From NCBI RefSeq assembly GCF_020103725.1, contig NZ_JAHXBG010000032.1, forward strand, positions 1 through 64,000: a stretch of DNA of 64,000 nucleotides, given 5' to 3'. This stretch comes from Hyalangium gracile (GTDB lineage Bacteria; Myxococcota; Myxococcia; Myxococcales; Myxococcaceae). Every line of letters starts with the position of its first letter. Position 1 is the first letter of the stretch. The position numbers were made by a program, and so were the translations under genes. This document shows positions 1 through 6,817 of this stretch, in pieces. The notes below the pieces were generated by a model. It made no database searches. It had not been told where the DNA came from and was given only the letters and a program-made list of their open reading frames with translations.

Positions 1-72
1 AACCTCGTAGGCCCCGAGGCTCGACGGTTCGACAACACGGCGCTCCTTCGCTTTCTGCGCCTACCGAAATAG
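1..72 (+). CDS. C-terminal tail of an upstream gene (partial)
   Basis: Frame 1 is open from the first base to a TAG at 70-72 and encodes 23 residues (ending LLRFLRLPK). The start lies outside the window, so no function can be given. The next small gene begins just downstream in the same direction, consistent with a co-directional satellite operon. The reading is short and could be chance. Confidence 0.3.
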   Translation, partial: NLVGPEARRFDNTALLRFLRLPK

Positions 73-93
73 GTTCTTAGGTCCAGGCTCGCG

Positions 94-270
94 GTGCTGG
101 TCGAACAGGTCGGAGAGCCCGAAGCCCGGCGCATCGTAGGGCTGAGTCGCGGAGCCTTCGCCCGCTCGCTCGCTGGGCTCGGCGTCTACCCTGGCACCGT
201 CGCGCTTGTCAGGGTCGCTCTAGACGCGTGGTGCGCCCCGATTCCTGATTCTACTCGGGGGCCGCTGTGA
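94..270 (+). CDS. small HTH-like protein of a phage satellite
   Basis: A 58-residue frame opens at GTG 94 (CTG 88 is an alternative) and stops with TGA 268-270. The segment GLSRGAFARSLAGL resembles a helix-turn-helix, and the rest is a short helical tail. The stop overlaps the GTG start of the next gene (GTGA at 267-270), which suggests translational coupling and argues that both frames are real. I infer a DNA-binding or regulatory role from size and context only; it is too short to assign a family with confidence. Confidence 0.45.
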   Translation: MLVEQVGEPEARRIVGLSRGAFARSLAGLGVYPGTVALVRVALDAWCAPIPDSTRGPL

Positions 271-599
271 AGCGCGCTCTTGAGGCAGCGGTCGCGATGC
301 GCGCGGCGGTCGCGCTCCTTACCATCGACGAGGTCTCTCAGACGCTGCGCTGCTCCCGCCGCCGCGTATTCGAGTTGCTCGCTACTGGTACGCTCGTCCG
401 TGGCCCCAAGTATGGTCGGCAAACGGTGGTCCTCGCCGAGTCCGTGTTCGCTGCACTTGAAGCGGAGTACCACCCGCCGCCCCCCACTTCAGAGCCCCGC
501 CGCGTCCGCTCGCCCAGGTCGTTCAAGGCGGAGCTCGACGAACTGGCCGAGCGGCAGCGCACTGAGTGGAAAAAGCGGCCCTCTAGATCAGTCGCCTGA
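267..599 (+). CDS. excisionase/AlpA-like HTH DNA-binding protein
   Basis: This 110-residue protein carries a MerR/excisionase-type winged helix: TIDEVSQTLRCSRRRVFELL at about residues 19-38, then a short wing (GPKYGRQ) and a terminal helix. Proteins of this size next to a satellite primase usually act as excisionase and/or activator of the replication genes (AlpA of P4, its counterparts in PICIs). The GTG start at 267 is chosen because it overlaps the upstream stop; ATG 297 is the alternative. The basic, Pro-rich C terminus (about 70-110) is probably flexible. The replication gene follows 27 bp downstream. The excisionase role is inferred. Confidence 0.65.
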   Translation: MKRALEAAVAMRAAVALLTIDEVSQTLRCSRRRVFELLATGTLVRGPKYGRQTVVLAESVFAALEAEYHPPPPTSEPRRVRSPRSFKAELDELAERQRTEWKKRPSRSVA

Positions 600-626
600 T
601 CCGATTCCCGATTCCCGGTCGAGCGA

Positions 627-3206
627 ATGCACGCGCATTACACGAACCTTGAGACCCCCGCTCCAACTGGGCCGCTCGCGACGATGGGACCCACCCTAGC
701 TCGGCACGGCTGGGCAGTTGTCCCCCTGCATTCCATCTGTCCGGATGGCTCCTGTACGTGCGAGCCGCGCCGCGATGGGAAGGAGTGCAGGGCGCGCGGC
801 AAACACCCCTGGGTGTCGGACTGGCCGGACATGGCCACCACCGATCCCGAGCAGATCGCAGCGTGGGCAGCACGTTACCCGGGCGCCAACCTGGGGATCG
901 CTACGGGGACCTTCTCAGGGATCATCGCGTTAGACGTGGACCCCAAGAACGGGGGGCCCGATTCCCTGGCCGAGCTGATCGCCAAGCATGGTCCGATGCC
1001 CGCGACCACGCGCCAGATCACGGGCAGCGGTGGGGAGCATTGGTACTTCAAGGCTCCACCGGGCATGTCCGTAACGAACTCCGCCGGGAAGCTCGGTCGC
1101 GGTCTCGACGTGAGAGGGGACGGCGGGCTTGTAGTGGTTGCCCCGTCCCGCTCGGACAAGGGCCCATACAACTGGGCGCCCGGCTGCGCTCCCTGGGAGA
1201 CGCCCCCGGTGGAGTGCCCTCCGTGGCTTGTCGCTCGGCTCGGTCGTGCGCCAGCCCCCAAGGGCCCGGTCCCTGACGGCGCTCGCGGATACTTCCCGCC
1301 CGCGTCTGCTGAGGTCCTGGCGGCTGCCCGTGACGCCTTGGCGCAGCACGGGCCAGCCATAGACGGGGACGGTGGCGGACTGCATACCGTCCACGCCGCA
1401 GCGATCCTCACGCACGACTTCGCGTTGACCGATGGGGAGGCACTGGGGCTGCTCCTGGAATGGAATGAGACCTGCCAGCCTCCCTGGGAGATCGAGGGGC
1501 CTGACGGGCTCAAGGTGCGCCTGGAGCGCGGCCGGAAGTACGGTAAGCGTCCATACGGTTGCCGTCGCACGCTGGACACCGTGGCAGCCGCCCGGAAGAT
1601 GATCGCTGACTGGCAGGCGTCCGGCTCCGACGATCCCTCCCCGATGGTCGCGGTCGTGCGTCAACTCCAGTGGGATGACCCGGCAAAGCGGGCACTGATT
1701 CTGAAGGATCTACACCGCGCAACGGGGATCCCTCAGCGGGATCTCAACCTGCCCCCAGCCGTCGACCTCCAGGCGCTCGCGGAACGGGAGGCGAGACAGC
1801 GCGCGTTTGATGCAGGCGCAGCGAGTGACCTGCTGGACACCTCGGAGCCCCTCGACGTCGCCCGGCGCTTCCTGGCCCACCGCGCGAACGCTGAGAAGCT
1901 CCCAGAGATCGTGCGGTGGAATGGTGACTTCCTGATCGCCCGCAGCACTCACTACGAGGTGATCAGCGACGAGACGATCAACGCAGCGCTCTACGGGTTC
2001 GCGGACACGAAGCGCGACGTCAAGACCGGCGCTCCGGTGAAGCCTGATCGGGCGTTCGTCGAGGAACTCCGCCACGCTCTACAGGCAGCGGCGAGCATTG
2101 ATCAGGCTGTGCTGTCCGCGCCCGCGTGGCTCAGCCCCATGCCGGGAGACCCCGGGCCGCAGGACGTGATCGCCTTCCCCAACGGTCTGCTGACGCTGAC
2201 GCACCCGCGCCAGTTCCTCGAGCCGTCCCGGCGATTCTTCAACGTCAACGCGGTGGGGTTCCCCTACGATCCCGATGCTCCGCCCCCAGCGCACTGGACC
2301 CGCTTCCTCGCTGACGTCTGGCCCGTTGACGCGGAGTCAATCGAGACGCTCCAGGAGTTCATGGGCCTTGCTCTGACTCCGGACACGTCCCATCAAAAAA
2401 TCATGCTCCTGATCGGCCCCCCGCGCTCGGGCAAGGGCACGATCAATCGTGTCCTACAGAAGCTCGTAGGGGAGGGGAACTATTGCTCTCCGACCCTCAG
2501 CGGGCTGGGTGCGCAGTTCGGATCCGAGCCGTTGATCGGGAAGCGCCTGGCTGTGATCACGGATGCCCGGTTGGGCACCCGCGTTGACCCTAGCGCGGTG
2601 GCTGAACGGCTCCTATCGATCAGCGGCGAGGATGCCCAGACTATCGATCGCAAGCACCGATCCTCATGGACCGCCAAGCTCAGCGTGCGCTTTCTGATCA
2701 TGACAAACGAACTTCCGGCCCTGTTGGATTCCTCGGGGGCGTTCGCAAGCCGGTTCCGGGTACTGCAAATGACCCGCTCTTTCTTCGGACGTGAGGATCG
2801 CGGGCTCGCTGAACGTCTCCTGAGGGAACTGCCCGGGATCCTGAACTGGAGCCTGGAAGGTCTGGACCGGCTCCGCTCGCGTGGCTACCTCCGCCAGCCC
2901 ATGAGCGCTGAGGAGACTGTCGCTCAGCTGGAAATGCTCGGCTCCCCGATCAAGGCGTTCGTCTCCGAGCGCTGCGATCTCTTGCCTGGGGCGGCTACGG
3001 AATGCGCGTCACTCTATGCGGCGTGGGTCCGCTGGACGGAAGCACAGGGCAGGGAGAAACCCGGGACACAGCCGATCTTCACCCGGAACCTGACCAGCGC
3101 CTTCCCAGAGGTGACGGTCACCCGCCCCCGGATCCAAGGGCAGCAAGTGAAGCACTACAGCGGGCTGCGGCTCCGCGTCGAGGACCTCCGCTTGTCGGCT
3201 CCCTGA
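627..3206 (+). CDS. prim-pol / superfamily 3 helicase replication protein
   Basis: An 859-residue fused replication initiator. The N-terminal third is a bifunctional primase-polymerase domain: metal-binding DVD at 103-105 inside ALDVDPKNGG, then SGGEHWYF at 134-141. The C-terminal third is a D5/P4-type SF3 helicase with Walker A GPPRSGKGT at 597-605, an acidic Walker B region near VITDAR, and a sensor stretch MTNELPAL. This layout matches the replication proteins of P4-like satellites, PICIs and some plasmids, which unwind and prime at a dedicated origin. ATG 627 has a weak ribosome site; ATG 684 is an alternative start. A noncoding segment with repeats follows directly and is the natural candidate for its target. 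Confidence 0.9.
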   Translation: MHAHYTNLETPAPTGPLATMGPTLARHGWAVVPLHSICPDGSCTCEPRRDGKECRARGKHPWVSDWPDMATTDPEQIAAWAARYPGANLGIATGTFSGIIALDVDPKNGGPDSLAELIAKHGPMPATTRQITGSGGEHWYFKAPPGMSVTNSAGKLGRGLDVRGDGGLVVVAPSRSDKGPYNWAPGCAPWETPPVECPPWLVARLGRAPAPKGPVPDGARGYFPPASAEVLAAARDALAQHGPAIDGDGGGLHTVHAAAILTHDFALTDGEALGLLLEWNETCQPPWEIEGPDGLKVRLERGRKYGKRPYGCRRTLDTVAAARKMIADWQASGSDDPSPMVAVVRQLQWDDPAKRALILKDLHRATGIPQRDLNLPPAVDLQALAEREARQRAFDAGAASDLLDTSEPLDVARRFLAHRANAEKLPEIVRWNGDFLIARSTHYEVISDETINAALYGFADTKRDVKTGAPVKPDRAFVEELRHALQAAASIDQAVLSAPAWLSPMPGDPGPQDVIAFPNGLLTLTHPRQFLEPSRRFFNVNAVGFPYDPDAPPPAHWTRFLADVWPVDAESIETLQEFMGLALTPDTSHQKIMLLIGPPRSGKGTINRVLQKLVGEGNYCSPTLSGLGAQFGSEPLIGKRLAVITDARLGTRVDPSAVAERLLSISGEDAQTIDRKHRSSWTAKLSVRFLIMTNELPALLDSSGAFASRFRVLQMTRSFFGREDRGLAERLLRELPGILNWSLEGLDRLRSRGYLRQPMSAEETVAQLEMLGSPIKAFVSERCDLLPGAATECASLYAAWVRWTEAQGREKPGTQPIFTRNLTSAFPEVTVTRPRIQGQQVKHYSGLRLRVEDLRLSAP

Positions 3207-3358
3207 GTACGCTGAGTTCGCGTGAGTATCCATCTCAACAATTGCAACCGTATCCGGATCCCTCAAGAGGAAAGGACCCCTCAGAGGGAAAGCACACCCC
3301 CGATCCCTATAGGAACGCAATGGCTGAGCACCGTACTCAGGCGCGCTCAGATACTCAG
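3204..3358. repeat. inverted iteron-like clusters, candidate satellite origin
   Basis: Two clusters of three TGAGTA/CTGAG-like motifs face each other. The first is at 3204-3229 (TGAGTA, CTGAG, TGAGTA); the second at 3333-3358 reads the same on the minus strand. Between them, at 3257-3274 and 3275-3292, lie two directly adjacent 18-bp repeats identical at 14 of 18 positions, each able to form a short hairpin (CCCTC-A-GAGGG in the second). Everything except the first few bases is noncoding. Position right after a prim-pol/SF3 helicase gene fits a replication origin; this role is inference. Confidence 0.5.
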
Positions 3359-3495
3359 GGGAGGGAACTCTACACCCCCCCATAGGCTTGGGTCCTTCCG
3401 GCGTCCCACCCCCTGCGGGAGCGTAGATCCGCAGGACTGCGGTAGTGAAAACGGCGTCTATGTGTTGTCAGGACACTAAGCAGCGAGGGAGTCAC

Positions 3496-4059
3496 ATGGG
3501 GCTGTCGCGGCGCAAATACGCCGAGCATCGGAAGGACAGGGGCCTCTCCGGGGGCTCCCTTCAGGCTGTGCAGCGTGCACTGGAGAAGGGCCGCATTCAC
3601 CTCGAGCCCGACGGCACGATCGATCCCGCCCGAGCTGACCGCGACTGGGCGGCCAATACGGACTTGAGCAAGGCGCCCGCGTCCGTGGTCGCGGCTGGCT
3701 CAGCAGGTGACACGCTCCCCGACAACCGACAACCGGCGTTGTCAGGCGCCGTTCCCTCCCTCTCTGGCGAGGTTCCCGAGCCGCATGAGGGGCTGTCCTT
3801 GTCGGAGGCCAATGCGATCAAAGCGGTCTGGCAGGCGAAGACGGCGAAGCTCGAATACCTGAAGGCGGCCGGCGAAGTCGTGCCGGCGGCCGGCGTCCGC
3901 GCCGAGCTAGAGTCCGTGTTCCGTGCCTGCCGCACGAAGCTCTTAGGTGTCCCGTCGCGAGCCAAGCAGGCGATGCCAGAGCTGACGACGGCGCAGATCG
4001 CGAAGTTCGAGGACCTGATCCGCGAGTCGCTCGAGGACCTAGCCGCCGGTCAGGTCTGA
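3496..4059 (+). CDS. terminase small subunit-like protein (Nu1/TerS type)
   Basis: A 187-residue protein with a short N-terminal HTH-like region ending in the phrase DGTIDPARADRDWAANTD (about residues 43-60), typical of phage Nu1/TerS packaging proteins. A variable linker and a helical C-terminal half (LSEANAIKAVWQAKTAKLEYL onward) follow, as in those proteins. TerS binds pac/cos DNA and directs it to the large terminase. In satellites a lone TerS redirects a helper phage's packaging motor. No large terminase is present in the window. ATG 3496 is preferred over an in-frame start at 3445 because GAGGGA lies 6 bp upstream of it. Family assignment is from pattern only. Confidence 0.65.
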   Translation: MGLSRRKYAEHRKDRGLSGGSLQAVQRALEKGRIHLEPDGTIDPARADRDWAANTDLSKAPASVVAAGSAGDTLPDNRQPALSGAVPSLSGEVPEPHEGLSLSEANAIKAVWQAKTAKLEYLKAAGEVVPAAGVRAELESVFRACRTKLLGVPSRAKQAMPELTTAQIAKFEDLIRESLEDLAAGQV

Positions 4060-4433
4060 ACCGGAGTGATTTTTGCGTGTTCTGCCCCCCGCGAATCGTA
4101 ACAGTTCGCTGTACCCCGTGGGGGACAGGGATGGACTGAGCTGCTCGCTAGGAGCGAGCAAGCGTCAGTCGAAGCTCTGCAAATGTTCGCCCTGCTCCCC
4201 GGTGAGCCAAAGGCGGCGCGCAGCTCGGCCCGGTGGCGCCCGCGCGTCAGACAGCTGGCGCCCTGCTCGGGCTGCCCGGCCCGACGGGCGGGGTCCAAGG
4301 CGGACGCCCACCCGTGTGCTCGTCCCGCGCTGGTGCCGGGGATGATGGCGCAGAGTCGGTACGTGCTGTTGCGTGACGGGTTGGAGGCGTAGGAAGGCTG
4401 TAGCTGCAAGAGTCTTCTGGCAGACTTGGACAT
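4060..4433. repeat. noncoding spacer with degenerate repeats (segment A)
   Basis: 374 bp between the terminase-like gene and the DUF4145 gene with no convincing ORF. AAATGTTCGCCCTGC at 4181-4195 also occurs exactly in segment C near 8844. CCCGGTGGCGCCCGCGCGTC near 4229 resembles the repeat unit CCGGTGGAGC...CGCG found in segments B, C and D. It looks like a truncated member of the same repeat family. A promoter for the downstream gene presumably sits near 4390-4430 but I see no convincing motif. Confidence 0.45.
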
Positions 4434-5210
4434 ATGACCTTCGACCGCACAAGATGGACTGTGCCCTTCACCAAGGACAGGGTGCCCTCGTGGCCTTGTC
4501 CCCGGTGCGAGGAGGGCACCCTAGTACCTGTGAAAGAGTCGTTCACAGAGAAGCTTACTGCCGAGTCGCGTCAAGCTTATGCGCACCAAGCTTGGGAGCC
4601 GGAGTGGGACAGGGGTCGCTTCGCGGGGCGCTTGGTCTGTACGCGTACGGAATGCACTGAGCCAGTCGTCGTGTGTGGCGACACGCGTGGCGTCGTAGAC
4701 GACGTTGATCCAGAAACGGGGGGGCCAACGTACACGACCGCGTTTCATCCTGTCTTCTTCCACCCAGCCCTGCCGCTCTTTCGTGTACCGCCTAAGTGCA
4801 CAGAGGAAATTCGGGCCGAACTCAAGCGGGCCTGGGCGCTCTATTGGTCCGACTCGGCCTCTTGCGCCAACCGGGTTCGAACCTGTGTGGAACTCGTACT
4901 CACACACCTCAGGATCCCGCGCTCCACAAGGTCCCAAAAGAATCGGAAGATAAGGCTGAAGCTCCACGACCGGATTGAACTCTTCAAGCAACGAAACGCT
5001 GAACTGGCGCAGGCGCTCATGGCCGTAAAGTGGATCGGGAACATCGGGAGCCACGAGGGAGGGGCAGGCGGGGTGGGAAGGGAGGACATCCTGAACGGGC
5101 TTGAACTGCTAGAGCATGTGCTTGTTGAGGTGTTCGAGCAGCGGTCAAAGCGGTTGGCGCGGATGGGGAAGCAGATCGTTAAGAGGAAAGGGCGACCGAA
5201 ACGATCTTAG
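4434..5210 (+). CDS. zinc-ribbon DUF4145 domain protein
   Basis: 258 residues. The N terminus has paired cysteines (C22/C25 in WPCPRCEEG, C69/C74 in CTRTEC) that look like a zinc ribbon. The C-terminal half (about 125-245) is helical and includes KWIGNIGSHEG at 199-209, a hallmark of DUF4145, a HEPN-like family often encoded beside restriction systems and phage-defence genes. An anti-phage or nucleic-acid-sensing role is therefore plausible but inferred. It is a lone gene, flanked on both sides by related noncoding repeats, directly after the satellite genes. Confidence 0.7.
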   Translation: MTFDRTRWTVPFTKDRVPSWPCPRCEEGTLVPVKESFTEKLTAESRQAYAHQAWEPEWDRGRFAGRLVCTRTECTEPVVVCGDTRGVVDDVDPETGGPTYTTAFHPVFFHPALPLFRVPPKCTEEIRAELKRAWALYWSDSASCANRVRTCVELVLTHLRIPRSTRSQKNRKIRLKLHDRIELFKQRNAELAQALMAVKWIGNIGSHEGGAGGVGREDILNGLELLEHVLVEVFEQRSKRLARMGKQIVKRKGRPKRS

Positions 5211-5299
5211 GTGGAAGGGTCAGGCCTGCCACAGGGAGCCCGCCGCACTTTGAGGTCCATGGGTCGCTGCACTTGGCGGGAGTGGCCTGCCGAACCAGA

Positions 5300-5404
5300 G
5301 GATTCGCGCCGACGCCGCGCGCCTCTCGGCGGGTGGATTCGCGCCGATGCCGCGCCAGCGGTTGGGACTGGATTTGCTCCGACGCCGCGCGCGAGCGGGC
5401 GCGC
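5300..5404. repeat. three tandem 35-bp direct repeats
   Basis: Units start at 5300, 5335 and 5370, each opening GGATT(C/T)GC followed by CCGA(C/T)GCCGCGC. The three diverge in their second halves. They sit immediately upstream of the 119-bp conserved block. Confidence 0.7.
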
Positions 5405-5411
5405 GAAAGGG

Positions 5412-5530
5412 GTAAGTGCTCGCCCCGCCCCGGGATGGAGCAGCCAGCCGGGCAGCAGCATTCCACCCGGAGTGGGAACGTGGTGCGGAGACCGCTGACG
5501 CGGTGTCCGTCGGGCGGGTTCCACATGCTC
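5412..5530. repeat. 119-bp dispersed block, copy 1
   Basis: Hand alignment to 8842-8961 gives about 94 of 120 identical positions. The first third can fold as a hairpin CCCCGG...TGG-AGCAG-CCA...CCGGG. Relative to the other copy the outer stem shows a G-C to T-A compensatory pair, while the AGCAR loop is kept. Function unknown. Confidence 0.65.
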
Positions 5531-5649
5531 TGCTGGCCGCTGCTTCTCCCGCGAATCAGCCCCGGCGCCCGGTGCCCCACCGGAACGGCGGAGCACATGG
5601 CAGCGCGGCCCAGTGGCGCGCTCCCGCGTCGGACGGGTGCAGCCGGGCC

Positions 5650-5793
5650 CGTGGAGCGCGAGCGGCGGACGGGGGCAGCCCGGCCCGTGGAGCGCGAGCG
5701 GCGGACGGGGGCAGCCCGGCCCGTGAAGCGCGAGCGGCGGACGGGGGCAGCCCGGCCCGTGAAGCGCGCGATGAAGGCAGGGGCGGCGCCCGA
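5650..5793. repeat. 36-bp tandem repeat array
   Basis: Four head-to-tail units start at 5650, 5686, 5722 and 5758. Units 1 and 2 are identical, unit 3 differs by one base (GTGGAG to GTGAAG) and unit 4 is degenerate. A diverged unit precedes them from about 5610. The core CGTGGAGCGCGAGCGGCGGA resembles the GGTGGAGC...CGCCGGA motif seen singly in segments C and D. With no spacers between units it is not a CRISPR array. Confidence 0.85.
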
Positions 5794-5877
5794 CACCGGA
5801 ACGGCGGCGCGAATGGTCTGAGGCGCCTGACTCCGACGCGAGGGGCCGCTCCCGTCTGCTACTCTGGGGGCCTACCT

Positions 5878-6795
5878 GTGAGGTTCCTCGTCTTGCTCCG
5901 ACCCTGCGTCCCGCCTTTCGCGCTCGCCTCCCTGCTGGTGGGCCTTGCCGCTACGGCACAGGCCGCGCCCGCTGGGCGCTCCGTCATTCTCATGGGCAAG
6001 GCTGGCGAGTCCCCGTTGATCTACCTGGCGCCTGACGCCCCTACGTTCATCCTCTTGGACGCTCCGATCGTGCGTGAGTCCGTCGAGGTGGAGGGCCGCG
6101 CCCGCTTCGCCCGGGTGGATCCAGCAGATCAGGGCATCACGCTGGTTCTTGCCGTGCCGCTCGGGCCCAAGGAACGGCTGGCGCTGCGTTTCACCTACCG
6201 CGAGGGCTCGCCTCAAAGCGTCGTGTTCCTGCTCACCAGTCAGCCCGGCACGGTGGATGCCGTGGTGAACGTGAGCCGCCCTCAGCAGACGGTGGAGGCA
6301 TGCCGCGTGGAACTGTCCGCCACGCGCGAGCGGTGCGAGGCGCAGAGCAAGGAACTGGAGGAGTTGAAAGCGCGGCCCCCAGCCGTGAGCCCGGCAGCCG
6401 TGGCACTCGCGGGGGTCGTGGACTTGAAGGGCATGAGGGGGGAGGACTTCGGGCTGGCGTGCTTCGAGGTTCGCGGCGAGCTTCGCCCCGTACAATGCAG
6501 GGGGCTCGGAGCGTCAACGTGGACCGTGGTTGTGCTCGAGGTGAGCAATACCGGGGCGGCTCCGTGGGTGCCCGCGTGGGCAGAGCTGACGCCCGCAGCG
6601 GGAGGGGAGCCGCGCCGCGCCCGCGCAGTGCTCTCCGGGCAGGCCACTATTCCCCCAGGGGGCTCGGTGAGCGTGGCCGTTGAGGTGGAAATGCCCGCGC
6701 GAGAGCCGGGGGAATGGCTGCGGGCGGTGCACGCGCTGCGGGTGTGCAACGGTGACGGGAGCCGCTGTCTGTCCGTTCCCCAGGTGAAGCTGTAG
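5878..6795 (+). CDS. DUF2381 family exported protein
   Basis: 305 residues starting at GTG 5878, with GGGGG 7 bp upstream; the longer frame upstream only reads tandem repeats. Residues 1-28 form a signal peptide ending near ATAQAAPA. The rest matches the DUF2381 paralogous family of myxobacteria (TIGR02268-type): an N-terminal beta-rich part, a short helical stretch with RERCEAQSKELEEL near 145-160, and a C-terminal beta domain. Family function is unknown. Members commonly sit beside Ser/Thr kinase genes, as here (the kinase starts 22 bp downstream), so the pair is probably an operon in which this protein acts outside the inner membrane with the kinase's external domain. That partnership is inference. 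Confidence 0.8.
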   Translation: MRFLVLLRPCVPPFALASLLVGLAATAQAAPAGRSVILMGKAGESPLIYLAPDAPTFILLDAPIVRESVEVEGRARFARVDPADQGITLVLAVPLGPKERLALRFTYREGSPQSVVFLLTSQPGTVDAVVNVSRPQQTVEACRVELSATRERCEAQSKELEELKARPPAVSPAAVALAGVVDLKGMRGEDFGLACFEVRGELRPVQCRGLGASTWTVVVLEVSNTGAAPWVPAWAELTPAAGGEPRRARAVLSGQATIPPGGSVSVAVEVEMPAREPGEWLRAVHALRVCNGDGSRCLSVPQVKL

Positions 6796-6817
6796 CAACA
6801 GGCGAGAGGTGCTCGGC

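Larger units (their letters stand above)
5211..5877. repeat. noncoding repeat-rich spacer (segment B)
   Basis: 667 bp without a credible gene; frames that run through it merely read the repeats. In order it holds three tandem 35-bp units (5300-5404), a 119-bp block (5412-5530) that recurs at 8842-8961, and a 36-bp tandem array (5650-5793, with a degenerate leading unit from about 5610). The last 80 bp lead into the DUF2381 gene. Confidence 0.7.

Noticed and set aside
4073-4345. 90-codon frame in segment A
   Set aside because: Composition is Arg/Pro/Ser-rich, there is no ribosome site and it overlaps the repeat motifs.
4861-4890. GGGTTCGAACCTGTGTGG-like stretch as a second att copy of the tRNA-Glu T-arm
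   Set aside because: It matches only the generic T-loop core, lies inside the DUF4145 coding sequence and does not extend into the acceptor stem.
5650-5793. CRISPR array
   Set aside because: Units abut with no unique spacers, and no cas gene is present.
5416-5877. N-terminal extension of the DUF2381 gene through the repeat array
   Set aside because: The extension encodes only 12-residue repeats from the 36-bp tandem array. A good ribosome site and signal peptide start at 5878.
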